Source: JAAYUH01 sp964640995
GTDB lineage: Bacteria > Caldisericota > Caldisericia > B22-G15
Reading direction: 5' to 3'
Assembly (NCBI GenBank): GCA_964640995.1
Contig: CAZXJJ010000001.1
Location: 62,001-126,000, forward strand
DNA: 64,000 bases
Shown here: positions 1 to 8,288 of the stretch, piece after piece
How positions within the stretch are numbered: position 1 is the stretch's first letter
How the letters are laid out: each line of letters opens with the position of its first letter
Made by a program: the position numbers and the translations under genes
Notes under the pieces: model-generated
Database searches by the model: none
Told to the model about the DNA's origin: nothing
What the model saw: only the letters and a program-made list of their open reading frames with translations

Positions 1-495
1 TATTTTCCTGAAATGCTTGAGAAAAAAGTAGAGATAAGACCAGGCGATATTTTAATAATAAATACAGGATATCATAGATATGCTTGGTATGAACCAGAAG
101 CAGATGAAGTCAGATATTTTGTAAAACATCCAGGGCCAGGTCCAGGATTTGATGAGTGGGCTTTAAAAATGGAATTCAAGTGGATAGGTGTTGATTGTGG
201 AAGTGCAGATCATCCTATGAACACAATTATAAGACAGTGGCATCCAAAAGCATTTATTGAAGCAGAGAAGAAACTAAAGGAAAAGTATGGAAAAAGTTGG
301 GATGAGATGTTTCCTCCTGAAGAATACTATCAAATTATGCACCTTAAACTATTTCCAAAAGGTTTAGTTCATGCAGAGAATCTTGGTGGAGATATTGATA
401 AAGTTAAAAATAAAAGAGTTTGGATTGGTTGTTTTCCATTAAAAGGCATGGAGTTTGAATCATCACAGTGCAGAATTATAGCAATTGAGCCATAA
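1..495 (+). CDS. Cyclase-family (KynB-like) metal hydrolase, 3' part
   Basis: The reading frame is open from base 1, so the gene starts upstream of the window and only the C-terminal 164 codons are seen. The visible part closely matches the C-terminal halves of both domains of the fused protein at 1797-3434 (the RPGDILII strand, the HPGPGP segment, the DHPMNT segment). The family (Pfam cyclase, PF04199) contains metal-dependent amide and lactam hydrolases such as kynurenine formamidase and isatin hydrolase. The usual metal-binding motif near the N-terminus lies outside the window, so activity cannot be judged. It probably forms one operon with the genes behind it. The substrate is unknown. 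Confidence 0.85.
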   Translation, partial: YFPEMLEKKVEIRPGDILIINTGYHRYAWYEPEADEVRYFVKHPGPGPGFDEWALKMEFKWIGVDCGSADHPMNTIIRQWHPKAFIEAEKKLKEKYGKSWDEMFPPEEYYQIMHLKLFPKGLVHAENLGGDIDKVKNKRVWIGCFPLKGMEFESSQCRIIAIEP

Positions 496-518
496 ATTTA
501 ATTAAAGGAGGTATTAAA

Positions 519-1763
519 ATGATTGACATTGAAAAAGCAAATCAAGAAGCGCTTAAAAGACTTCTTGATGCTCAGCCTGTGTGGGTTGATGTTCAGAAAG
601 CCATTGATGTAATTCCTGGAATGAAGAAAAACATGCTCCTTCACGCTGGTCCTCCAGTTACATGGGATAGAATGTGCGGTGCAATGAAAGGAGCAGTAAT
701 AGGTGCATTAATTTATGAAGGAATGGCAAAAACACCAGAAGAAGCAGAAAAGTTAGCGGCATCTGGAGAAATTATTTTTGAGCCAAATCATCATCATAGT
801 TCAGTTGCACCTATGGCAGGAATCATATCACCATCCATGCCGGTTATGGTTATTGAAAATGAAACATTTGGAAACAGGGCTTATTGTAATTTCAGCGAAG
901 GAATTGGTAAAGTATTAAGAATGGGTGCGTATTCTGAAGATGTTATTGCAAGACTCAAGTGGATGGAAAATGTGTTTTTCCCAGTTATGCAAAAAGCAAT
1001 TAGAAAAGCAGGAAAAATTGAGTTAAAACCAATAAATGCTGAAGCACTAACAATGGGTGATGAACTTCATAATAGAACAAGAGCTGCCTCCTATCTTCTT
1101 TTCTCAAAATTAGTTCCGTATTTAATTGCGACTATGGAGGATCTAAATAATACAAACGATTCAATAACATTTATTCAACAGAACATCCATGCATATCTTC
1201 CATTTATTATGGCAAGTTGTAAAGCAAGTATTGAACCATGTGAAGGAATTGAAGGAAGCACAATGGTAACTGTTATGACAAGAAATGGAACAGATTGGGG
1301 TATTAGAGTTTCTGGATTGGGTAATGAATGGTTTACATGCGAATCACCAGTTCCAGATGTACTTCTTTTCCCTGGATTCAAAAAAGAAGATGTTGGTAGA
1401 GATATGGGAGATAGTTCAATTATGGAAACAATTGGAATTGGTGGTCTTGCGATTGCTGCTGCTCCTGCAATTATTAAATTTGTTGGAGGAACAACACAAC
1501 TTGCAATTAAGAAAAATCTTGAAATGTATGAAATAACAATTGGAGAAAATAATACCTATCAAATTCCATATTTTGATTTCAGAGGAACTCCAACTGGAAT
1601 AGACATTAGAAAAGTTATTGAAAAGAATCTAACTCCATTCATTGATACAGGAGTTGCACATAAAAATGCAGGAGTGGGTCAAGTTGGTGCAGGTCTTCTT
1701 GATGCACCAATGGAGTGCTTCAAGAAAGCACTCATTGCATTTGCTAAGAAATATGCTGGTTAA
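519..1763 (+). CDS. DUF1116 protein, AllG-like subunit of a carbamoyltransferase
   Basis: A 414-residue cytosolic protein of the DUF1116 family, whose E. coli member YlbE is now called AllG, part of the AllFGH oxamate carbamoyltransferase in allantoin fermentation. Supporting segments include the N-terminal QPVWVDVQKAIDVIPGM, the MCGAMKGAVIGALIYEG stretch, the EPNHHHSSVAPMAGIISPSMP block and the GTPTGIDIRKV segment near the C-terminus. It has a strong AAAGGAGG site 9 bases before the ATG. It sits between two cyclase-family hydrolase genes. The partner genes allF (fdrA) and allH are not in the window and may lie upstream. I infer transfer or cleavage of a carbamoyl group on a ring-opened nitrogen compound; the real substrate is not shown by the sequence. 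Confidence 0.8.
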   Translation: MIDIEKANQEALKRLLDAQPVWVDVQKAIDVIPGMKKNMLLHAGPPVTWDRMCGAMKGAVIGALIYEGMAKTPEEAEKLAASGEIIFEPNHHHSSVAPMAGIISPSMPVMVIENETFGNRAYCNFSEGIGKVLRMGAYSEDVIARLKWMENVFFPVMQKAIRKAGKIELKPINAEALTMGDELHNRTRAASYLLFSKLVPYLIATMEDLNNTNDSITFIQQNIHAYLPFIMASCKASIEPCEGIEGSTMVTVMTRNGTDWGIRVSGLGNEWFTCESPVPDVLLFPGFKKEDVGRDMGDSSIMETIGIGGLAIAAAPAIIKFVGGTTQLAIKKNLEMYEITIGENNTYQIPYFDFRGTPTGIDIRKVIEKNLTPFIDTGVAHKNAGVGQVGAGLLDAPMECFKKALIAFAKKYAG

Positions 1764-1796
1764 AATAAAAATTTAAAATAAAAAGGAGGTTTTTTT

Positions 1797-3434
1797 ATGA
1801 ACAACGAAAAATTTATTGAAACTTTAAGCAAGGCAAAACTTTATGATCTAACACAACCACTTAGCATTTTTACTCCACCATGGCCACATGACAAGGCACT
1901 TGAGATTCATTTCTTTAAGAGAGTTACAGGTGCATTTGGTGGTGGACAAGGTGCAAATGGCCAGATCATAAATTGGAGTAATACTACCGGAACCCATCTT
2001 GTCGGTGAAACAGCATATCATTCAGGTGGAAGAGCTATTTCAGATATTCCACTTAAAGAACTTTCAGGACCTGGTGTTATTGTTGATATTTCAGATATGG
2101 TTTCTGATTATAGCATAATCACACCTGAAATGATTACAAAGAAAGTAAATGTTAAAGAGGGTGATATTCTCATTATTTATACAGGTTATAGTAAATATTC
2201 ATGGGAAAAACCAACTTCATCTGAGTTTGGTTATCTTGTAAGACATCCAGGACCAAATATGGAATTCTTTGAGTGGGCAATGAAGATGAAACTAAAATGG
2301 GTTGGAATTGATGCTGGATGTATAGAGCATCCAATGAATACCCCAATTAGATATTGGCATGCCGGTGAATTTGAAAAAGCAAAAGCAAAATTAAGAAAAG
2401 AATGGGGCAAAGAATGGGATGAGATGTTTCCTCCAGATGAATATTATAAATTAATGCATATAAAAGTTCCTAAATCACATCTTGTATTTGTTGAGAGCAT
2501 TGGTGGTGATGTTAATAAACTTCTTAATCAAAGAGCATGGATATTTGCAGGTGCTATTCCATTTATGGAGACAGAAACATCTTGGACAAGAGTTGCTGCA
2601 TACCAAGCTCCAGATGGAATGGATAATGAAGAGTTCATTAAGATGATGGAAGAGATGGAACAATATGACTTGACACTGCCATTTTCTGTGAGAACTCCAC
2701 AATGGTTGAACTATGAACCGCTTTCAGTTAGATTCTTTAAGAGGGTTGGACAACAGCAATTTGGTTTAGGAAGAAACACATCAATTTGTAATGCAAGTTT
2801 TCACCTTGCAACACATATGGATGGTGAAAAACATTTCTATCCTGCAGGAAGAACAATTGGTGAGACTCCACTTGAAGAGTGGGTTGGACCAGGAGTTATT
2901 GCAGATATTTCTGGTATGGTAAGTGATGTTAGTGTTTATACACCAGAAATGATAAAGAAAGTTGTTGATATAAGACCAGGCGATATTTTAATTATCAAAA
3001 CTGGATGGTATAAATTTGGATGGAATTCTCCAGATTCAGATGAATTTAAATATATGGTAAGACATCCTGGACCTTCTCCAGATTTTGCTCAATGGGCACT
3101 TGATATGAATATCAAATGGATTGGAGTTGATGCAGTTAGTGCTGACCATCCTATGAATACAATAATGAGAATTTGGCATCCAAAGACATTTGAAGAGGCA
3201 AATAGAAAACTAAAAGAGCAATTTGGTAAAGATTGGGATGAAATGTATCCAATTGATGAATTCTATCAGGCAATGCATCTTAAATTATTCCCCAAACACC
3301 TAGTTCATGCAGAGAATCTTGGTGGAGATATTTCCCATCTTCCAAGCGGAAGATATTATCTCGGTTGCTTCTTAGTAAAAGCAATGGAAGCAGAGTCAAT
3401 GTGGGGTAGATTTATCGCTTGGAAGACGAAATAA
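1797..3434 (+). CDS. Tandem fusion of two cyclase-family hydrolase domains
   Basis: A 545-residue protein made of two full-length copies of the cyclase (PF04199) domain, residues about 1-274 and 275-545, with an internal Met at 275 where a separate gene could once have begun. The second domain has the metal-binding pattern FHLATHMDGEKH, matching the family pattern HxGTHxDxxxH. The first domain reads SNTTGTHLVGETAYH at the same place, so three expected ligands are replaced (His to Thr, Asp to Val, His to Ala) and only one His remains. I infer an active second domain and a non-catalytic or altered first domain, perhaps for dimer-like packing. Strong AAGGAGG site; 33 bases behind the AllG-like gene. 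Confidence 0.85.
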   Translation: MNNEKFIETLSKAKLYDLTQPLSIFTPPWPHDKALEIHFFKRVTGAFGGGQGANGQIINWSNTTGTHLVGETAYHSGGRAISDIPLKELSGPGVIVDISDMVSDYSIITPEMITKKVNVKEGDILIIYTGYSKYSWEKPTSSEFGYLVRHPGPNMEFFEWAMKMKLKWVGIDAGCIEHPMNTPIRYWHAGEFEKAKAKLRKEWGKEWDEMFPPDEYYKLMHIKVPKSHLVFVESIGGDVNKLLNQRAWIFAGAIPFMETETSWTRVAAYQAPDGMDNEEFIKMMEEMEQYDLTLPFSVRTPQWLNYEPLSVRFFKRVGQQQFGLGRNTSICNASFHLATHMDGEKHFYPAGRTIGETPLEEWVGPGVIADISGMVSDVSVYTPEMIKKVVDIRPGDILIIKTGWYKFGWNSPDSDEFKYMVRHPGPSPDFAQWALDMNIKWIGVDAVSADHPMNTIMRIWHPKTFEEANRKLKEQFGKDWDEMYPIDEFYQAMHLKLFPKHLVHAENLGGDISHLPSGRYYLGCFLVKAMEAESMWGRFIAWKTK

Positions 3435-3442
3435 TTATATGT

Positions 3443-3481
3443 ATAAGGCGGAGGGGATAACACCTTCCGTCTTATTTTTTT
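3443..3481 (+). terminator. Rho-independent terminator after the cyclase operon
   Basis: An imperfect hairpin (left arm AAGGCGGAGG, right arm CCTTCCGTCTT) is followed by a run of seven T. It separates the cyclase/AllG genes from the molybdenum hydroxylase genes, although partial read-through is possible because all run the same way. Confidence 0.7.
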
Positions 3482-3493
3482 AAAGGAGGAGAA

Positions 3494-4390
3494 ATGTCAG
3501 GTGTAATATCACATGAATTTGAATACTTAAAACCTGAAAGTGTTAATGAATTAGTAGAACTTTTATCTCAATATAAAACAAAAGCAAGAATTTTATCTGG
3601 TGGAACAGATTTAATTGTAAGAATTAAAGATGGTTTTGAATTTCCAGAAGCGCTCATTGATATTAAAGGCATCGATGAGCTTAAGGAGTTAAAATTTGAT
3701 GGAAAATCTTTGTTTATAGGCGCATGCGTTACATTTAGTGAATTAATTGATTCTCAAGTTGTTTTTGAAAAATATTCACTATTATGGGAATCTGCAAAAA
3801 GCGTTGCTTCAACTGCTATAAGAAATAGAGCAACTCTTGTGGGAAATATCTGTTCTGCAGTTCCATCTCTTGATTCAGGACCTGCCCTTTTAATATACGA
3901 AGCAGAGGTTATTTTAAGAAGCAAAAATGGTGAAAGAAGAGTTAATATAAATGAATTTTTCACTGGACCAAGAAAAACTGTTTTAAAAGAAGATGAATTT
4001 GTTTATAGTGTTATAGTACCTCTTCCAAATAAAAGAAATGGTAGTGCATATGTGAAACTTGGAAGATACAATGGTGAAGATCTTGCACAAGTTGGAATTG
4101 GCATTCTTGTTCTAGAAGGTAATGAGTATAAAGTTGCTCATTGTGCAGTTGGTCCGGTTGCTGCAAGAGCAACAAAAGTTGAACAACTATTAAATGGATT
4201 AGAGTTAAATGAATCACTAATTCAGGAAGCAAAAAGACTATTAGTTGAAGAAATTTCTCCAATAACAGACATAAGAGCAACAAAAGAATACAGAACTCAT
4301 ATGGCAAAAATTATGCTTGAGAGAGGACTTAGAGCTGCTGTTGATAGATTGAATGGAAAAGGCCCAAAATATGGCGAGAGATTGATTTAG
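3494..4390 (+). CDS. Molybdenum hydroxylase, FAD-binding subunit (CoxM/XdhB type)
   Basis: A 298-residue FAD-binding subunit of the xanthine dehydrogenase / CO dehydrogenase superfamily. The FAD_binding_5 domain is shown by LSGGTDLIVRIKDG near residues 36-49 and by the TLVGNICSA loop near residue 115; the CO_deh_flav_C domain fills the last 100 residues. It carries electrons from the iron-sulfur subunit to FAD and then to NAD or another acceptor. It opens a three-gene operon (FAD, 2Fe-2S, Mo subunits) with gaps of 9 and 2 bases. Its AAAGGAGGAG ribosome site lies just after the terminator T-run. Confidence 0.92.
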   Translation: MSGVISHEFEYLKPESVNELVELLSQYKTKARILSGGTDLIVRIKDGFEFPEALIDIKGIDELKELKFDGKSLFIGACVTFSELIDSQVVFEKYSLLWESAKSVASTAIRNRATLVGNICSAVPSLDSGPALLIYEAEVILRSKNGERRVNINEFFTGPRKTVLKEDEFVYSVIVPLPNKRNGSAYVKLGRYNGEDLAQVGIGILVLEGNEYKVAHCAVGPVAARATKVEQLLNGLELNESLIQEAKRLLVEEISPITDIRATKEYRTHMAKIMLERGLRAAVDRLNGKGPKYGERLI

Positions 4391-4399
4391 GAGGAGAAT

Positions 4400-4864
4400 A
4401 TGAGAAAAATATCATTTATATTAAATGGAGAAAAAAGAAGCGTTTATGTTGATCCAAATGACTTATTGTTAGATGTTTTAAGAGATAAATTAGGAGACAA
4501 AACACCAAAATATGGATGTGGAAGAGGAGATTGTGGAACATGTACAGTTTTATTAAATGGAAAATCGGTAAGGAGTTGTTTAATTCTTGCAGTTGAAGTC
4601 GATGGACAAGAAATTACAACACTTGAAGGAATATCAAAGAATGGATTAACAGAGCTTCAAAAATTTTTTATAAAACATAATTCTTTCCAATGCGGTTTTT
4701 GTGCACCCGGTATGATTGTTGCTCTTGATGAATTTTTAAAGAAAAACCCTACTCCAAATGAAGAGGATGTTAAAGAAGCAATCTCTGGAAATTTGTGTAG
4801 ATGTACTGGTTATGTTCCAATAATAAGAGCAGTTTTAGATTATGTTAGAAATAGAGGAGGTTAA
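4400..4864 (+). CDS. Molybdenum hydroxylase, [2Fe-2S] subunit (CoxS/XdhC type)
   Basis: A 154-residue protein with both clusters of the family: a plant-type ferredoxin site (YGCGRGDCGTCTVLLNG, last Cys in VRSC) and the C-terminal four-helix site (QCGFCAPGM with GNLCRCTGY). It passes electrons from the molybdopterin cofactor to the FAD subunit. Length and order are standard. It is flanked tightly by the FAD and Mo subunit genes, which fixes its role in this enzyme. Confidence 0.95.
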   Translation: MRKISFILNGEKRSVYVDPNDLLLDVLRDKLGDKTPKYGCGRGDCGTCTVLLNGKSVRSCLILAVEVDGQEITTLEGISKNGLTELQKFFIKHNSFQCGFCAPGMIVALDEFLKKNPTPNEEDVKEAISGNLCRCTGYVPIIRAVLDYVRNRGG

Positions 4865-4866
4865 AG

Positions 4867-7239
4867 ATGGAAGAATTAAAATTTGTTGGAAAAGAGATAT
4901 CGAGAATTGACGGAAAAGAAAAAGTTACTGGTGCTGCAAAATATGTTGATGATCTTGATTTTGGTCCAAATCTTCTTTATGCAGAAGTAATCGAGTCACC
5001 TTATCCACATGCTTTGATTAAAAAAATTGATATAAGTAAAGCAGAAAAAGTCGAAGGAGTCGTAAAGGTAGTTACAGGAAAAGACTTTCCATTTAAATTT
5101 GGTCTTTACATGAAAGATAGATACATTTTTGCGCAGGATAGAGTTAGGTTTGTTGGAGAGCAGGTTGCAGCAGTTGTTGCAAGAGATCCAAAAATCGCAC
5201 AAAAAGCAGCAAAACTTGTTGAAATTGAATATGAACCGCTTCCTCCTATTTTTGATCCTATCGAAGCATTAAAAGATGATGCACCCTTAATTCATCCAGA
5301 TCTTGGTCAGTATCCTCATGTACCATGGTTTTTCCCTAAAAGTGGTACAAATATTGCTCATCATAGAAAAGTTAGAAAAGGCGATGTTGAAAAAGGATTT
5401 AAAGAAGCTGATTATATTTTTGAAGATACATACAAAATTCCAAGATATGCACATTGTTGTATGGAAACTCATATTTCTGTTGCATATTATGATCTTTCTG
5501 GAAGATTAACTTTATGGAACTCATCACAATCTCCACATGTTCAGAAAACTCTTATTGCAGATGCTTTATCTCCTCTTGGAATTACAGAAAAAGATGTTAG
5601 AGTTATAACTCCATATGTTGGTGGAGGTTTTGGTGGAAAAGCAGGAGTCACGATGGAAGTTATTGCTGCTGCACTTGCGGTTGCATGTAAAGGTAATCCA
5701 GTTAAAGTTAGATGGAGGAGAGATCAAGAGTTTTACAATACATACATGAGACAACAAGTTGTTTCAAAAATTAAAGTTGGAGTCAAGAAAGATGGAACAA
5801 TAACAGCATTTCAAATTGAAAATTATTGGGATGCTGGTCCATATGTAGAATATGGTGCTAATGTTGTAAATGCTTCAGGTCTTTCTGCAACAGGCCCATA
5901 TAGAATTCCAAATGTAAAAATTGATTCATATTGTATATATACAAATCTTCCTGCAGCAGGACCATATAGAGGTTTTGGTTATTCGGAGATGCTTTTCTCT
6001 GTTGAATCTCATATGACTAGAATTGCAAAGGCAATTGGAATTGATCCTGTTGAATTTAGAAGGAAAAATGCGATAAAAGAGGGAGATTCACTTGCGTATG
6101 GTGCACCAATGAATCCAAATGGACTTCTTGAAGCAATTGATAAAGTAGCAGAAGAGATAGAGTGGGGTAAAAAAGAAGAGTCAAAAGATCCTAAAAAAGC
6201 AATTGGAAAAGGTTTTGCTATTTTCTGGAAAGCACCAGCTATGCCACCTAACGTTTCAACCACAGCATTTATAAAATTTAGCGGAGATGGTAGTGTTAAT
6301 ATACTTGTTTCTGGAATGGAGATAGGCCAGGGATATCTTACAGCTATTGCTCAAATCGCTGCAGAAATTTTAACAATACCTATTGAAAAAATAAGAGTAG
6401 AACTTCCAGATACAGATAGGAACCCATATCACTGGCAAACTGTAGCATCACATGTTACTTGGGGAAGTGGAAATGCAGTAAAAAGAGCTGCGCTTGAAGC
6501 AAGAGAGAAAATTTTTGATGTAGTTTCAAGAGCATATCACTTTAATAAAGATTCACTTTATCTTGAAAATGGAAAAGTTAAGTGTTACACAAAACCAGAT
6601 TTTGAATTAGACCTAAAAGATTTTGTTATAAATGGAATCATGAAAGAAGATGGATACTATATAGGTCAAAATATTGTTGCAAGTGGGCAATTTTTTGTTG
6701 AATTTGCATCTGCTCTTCAAGATCCTGAAACAAGCCAAGGTGGACACCCTAATGTTCACTATACAGTAGGTGCTGCTGCAGTTAAAATTGAGGTTGATAA
6801 AGAAACTGGTAAGACAAGAGTTCTAAAAGCAGTTGAGGCTATAGATTGTGGAAAGGCAATTAACCCTATAAATGTAAGAGATCAGATAATTGGTGGTTTA
6901 TTACAAGGTCTTGCAACGGCTCTTTATGAAGATATGAGATTTGATAAAAATGGAAAAATTCTTAATCCAAACTTTACAGATTATAAAATTCCAACATCAC
7001 TTGATATTCCAGATGAAGTTGTTCCAATAATTGTTGAGGTTCCTCAACCTGATGGGCCTTATGGAGCAAGAGGTATGGGAGAACATCCAATGATTCCTGC
7101 TGCACCAGTGATTGCAAATGCAGTTGAGGATGCTGTTGGAGTAAGAATTAAAGCTCTTCCAATAACAGCGGAGAAAATAGCTCTAGCCTTAGCAAATGGT
7201 GAAAAAGAGCCAGATTATTACTGGCATATAATGAAGTAA
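4867..7239 (+). CDS. Molybdenum hydroxylase, molybdopterin-binding large subunit (XdhA/CoxL type)
   Basis: A 790-residue catalytic subunit with the Ald_Xan_dh_C N-terminal domain (about residues 15-125) and the Mo-binding domain after it. GGGFGGKAG and PYRGFGYSE motifs are present, and the base-acting glutamate is kept in GARGMGEHP (Glu739). The form I CO dehydrogenase active-site loop AYxCSFR is not present: the equivalent segment is AAGPYRGFGYSE. It is therefore a hydroxylase of a purine, aldehyde, nicotinate-like or other N-heterocycle rather than a CO dehydrogenase. The neighbouring ring-opening hydrolases suggest an N-heterocycle, but this is inference. Its 790 residues are usual for three-subunit enzymes. 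Confidence 0.92.
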   Translation: MEELKFVGKEISRIDGKEKVTGAAKYVDDLDFGPNLLYAEVIESPYPHALIKKIDISKAEKVEGVVKVVTGKDFPFKFGLYMKDRYIFAQDRVRFVGEQVAAVVARDPKIAQKAAKLVEIEYEPLPPIFDPIEALKDDAPLIHPDLGQYPHVPWFFPKSGTNIAHHRKVRKGDVEKGFKEADYIFEDTYKIPRYAHCCMETHISVAYYDLSGRLTLWNSSQSPHVQKTLIADALSPLGITEKDVRVITPYVGGGFGGKAGVTMEVIAAALAVACKGNPVKVRWRRDQEFYNTYMRQQVVSKIKVGVKKDGTITAFQIENYWDAGPYVEYGANVVNASGLSATGPYRIPNVKIDSYCIYTNLPAAGPYRGFGYSEMLFSVESHMTRIAKAIGIDPVEFRRKNAIKEGDSLAYGAPMNPNGLLEAIDKVAEEIEWGKKEESKDPKKAIGKGFAIFWKAPAMPPNVSTTAFIKFSGDGSVNILVSGMEIGQGYLTAIAQIAAEILTIPIEKIRVELPDTDRNPYHWQTVASHVTWGSGNAVKRAALEAREKIFDVVSRAYHFNKDSLYLENGKVKCYTKPDFELDLKDFVINGIMKEDGYYIGQNIVASGQFFVEFASALQDPETSQGGHPNVHYTVGAAAVKIEVDKETGKTRVLKAVEAIDCGKAINPINVRDQIIGGLLQGLATALYEDMRFDKNGKILNPNFTDYKIPTSLDIPDEVVPIIVEVPQPDGPYGARGMGEHPMIPAAPVIANAVEDAVGVRIKALPITAEKIALALANGEKEPDYYWHIMK

Positions 7240-7247
7240 AAGTAAAT

Positions 7248-7280
7248 AGGGCCCCTTAAGATAGGGGCCCTTAAAATTTT
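7248..7280 (+). terminator. Terminator after the molybdenum hydroxylase operon
   Basis: Perfect 9-bp hairpin, AGGGCCCCT at 7248-7256 and AGGGGCCCT at 7263-7271, followed by an AT-rich tail TAAAATTTT. It ends the CoxM/S/L-type operon. Confidence 0.8.
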
Positions 7281-7286
7281 AGAATA

Positions 7287-7609
7287 ATGATTGAAAAACC
7301 CAAAGTATCAATTGAACTCTATCTTGCATCTCCTCCAACTTTTAAATGTAAGGAGATGTTATGAATTTCTGAAGAAATAAGTAAAGATTTCCTGAAAGAG
7401 TTTTAATAAGAATTTATTATAAAGGACAACCAATGCCTGAGATTCATCGCCTGGATTTAGAGCAAGTTTAAAATCTATTGGAATTCATTCAATTTTTATA
7501 GATTGAATTTTGATTGTTTCAACAAATCCCCCCATATGAAAAAGTGAAGAATATTGTTGAAGAACATATAAAAATTATTGATGAATATTTTGAAAAACAT
7601 GGAAGTTAA
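7287..7609 (+). pseudogene. Decayed small thioredoxin-like protein
   Basis: Starting at ATG 7287 the frames give MIEKPKVSIELYLASPP, then after in-frame stops and a shift VLIRIYYKGQPMPE, then PGFRASLKSIGIHSIFID and finally YEKVKNIVEEHIKIIDEYFEKHG. The order (N-terminal strand, GIHSIFIDxILIVSTNPP strand-turn, C-terminal helix) resembles small thioredoxin-fold proteins. At least two TGA codons (after KEML and after IFID) and two or more frameshifts break it. Its final TAA overlaps the ATG of the next decayed gene, so the two were once translationally coupled. Fold assignment is tentative; decay is clear. Confidence 0.5.
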
Positions 7610-8288
7610 ATTTTATTGTTCAATTTGTAAAAGCTAATTATTAGATAAAGAAGGAGTTTATAAATGTATCTATTGTGGTAAAGAGGAAAACAGTGATTAT
7701 ATTTGTCCAAAAAATCACTATATTTGTGAAGATTGTTGAATATTTAAATCAAGAGGAGATAACAATTAAATTTTTAAATTACACAAAAGAGGAGGATTTA
7801 TTAAAAATTTTAAATCTTTTACTTAAACAACCCTCATTTAATTTTTTGGAAAAGAACACCATTTTGTTTTAGGACCAGTTGTTATAACTTCCTTAAAAAA
7901 GTCAAGGGAAAATAAATTGTGATACAAGAAGAAATGTTGCATTAATTAAAAGAACATCATTTATTCCATATGGAGTTTGTGGAACAATTGGAACATGTGG
8001 GGTATGAGCAAATGTTGGAGCAACTCTTTCAACTTTACTTAAAGCAACATATTTAAGTGATAAAAAAAGAAGTATTGTTTTGATAGCAACAGGTGAGTGC
8101 CTCCAAGAGTTAGCAAAAAGTGGTGGTCCAAGATGTTGTGAAGAATCAATTTATATTGTATTTAAAATTTTAAAAAATATTTTAAAGAAGTTTTTAACAT
8201 CGATTTAGAAATTCCAGAAAAAATTATATGTGAATTTAAAGAAGAAAATAAAGATTGTAAATAAGAAAAATGTGAATTTTATGGTTGA
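7599..8288 (+). pseudogene. Decayed DUF5714 family protein
   Basis: Pieces in several frames follow the DUF5714 layout: an N-terminal Cys-rich part (FYCSICKS, CIYCGKEENSDYICPKNHYICEDC), a middle PYGVCGTIGTCGV with ANVGATLS, then IATGECLQELAKSGGPRCCEESI and a C-terminal CEFKEENKDCK with EKCEFYG. In-frame stops occur after KS (TAA), CEDC (TGA), GTCGV (TGA) and NKDCK (TAA), with at least two frameshifts. The natural TGA at 8286-8288 overlaps the ATG of the next decayed gene. DUF5714 proteins have no established function known to me; the conserved cysteines suggest metal or cofactor binding. Confidence 0.75.

Noticed and set aside
3494..4864. A further promoter or riboswitch ahead of the molybdenum hydroxylase genes
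   Set aside because: Only a terminator and a ribosome site fit in the 59-base gap; no -35/-10 pair or structured element is visible.
4867..7239. Carbon monoxide dehydrogenase (coxL) as the exact identity of the molybdenum subunit
   Set aside because: The form I active-site loop AYxCSFR is missing; the protein has the general hydroxylase motif, so only the superfamily is named.
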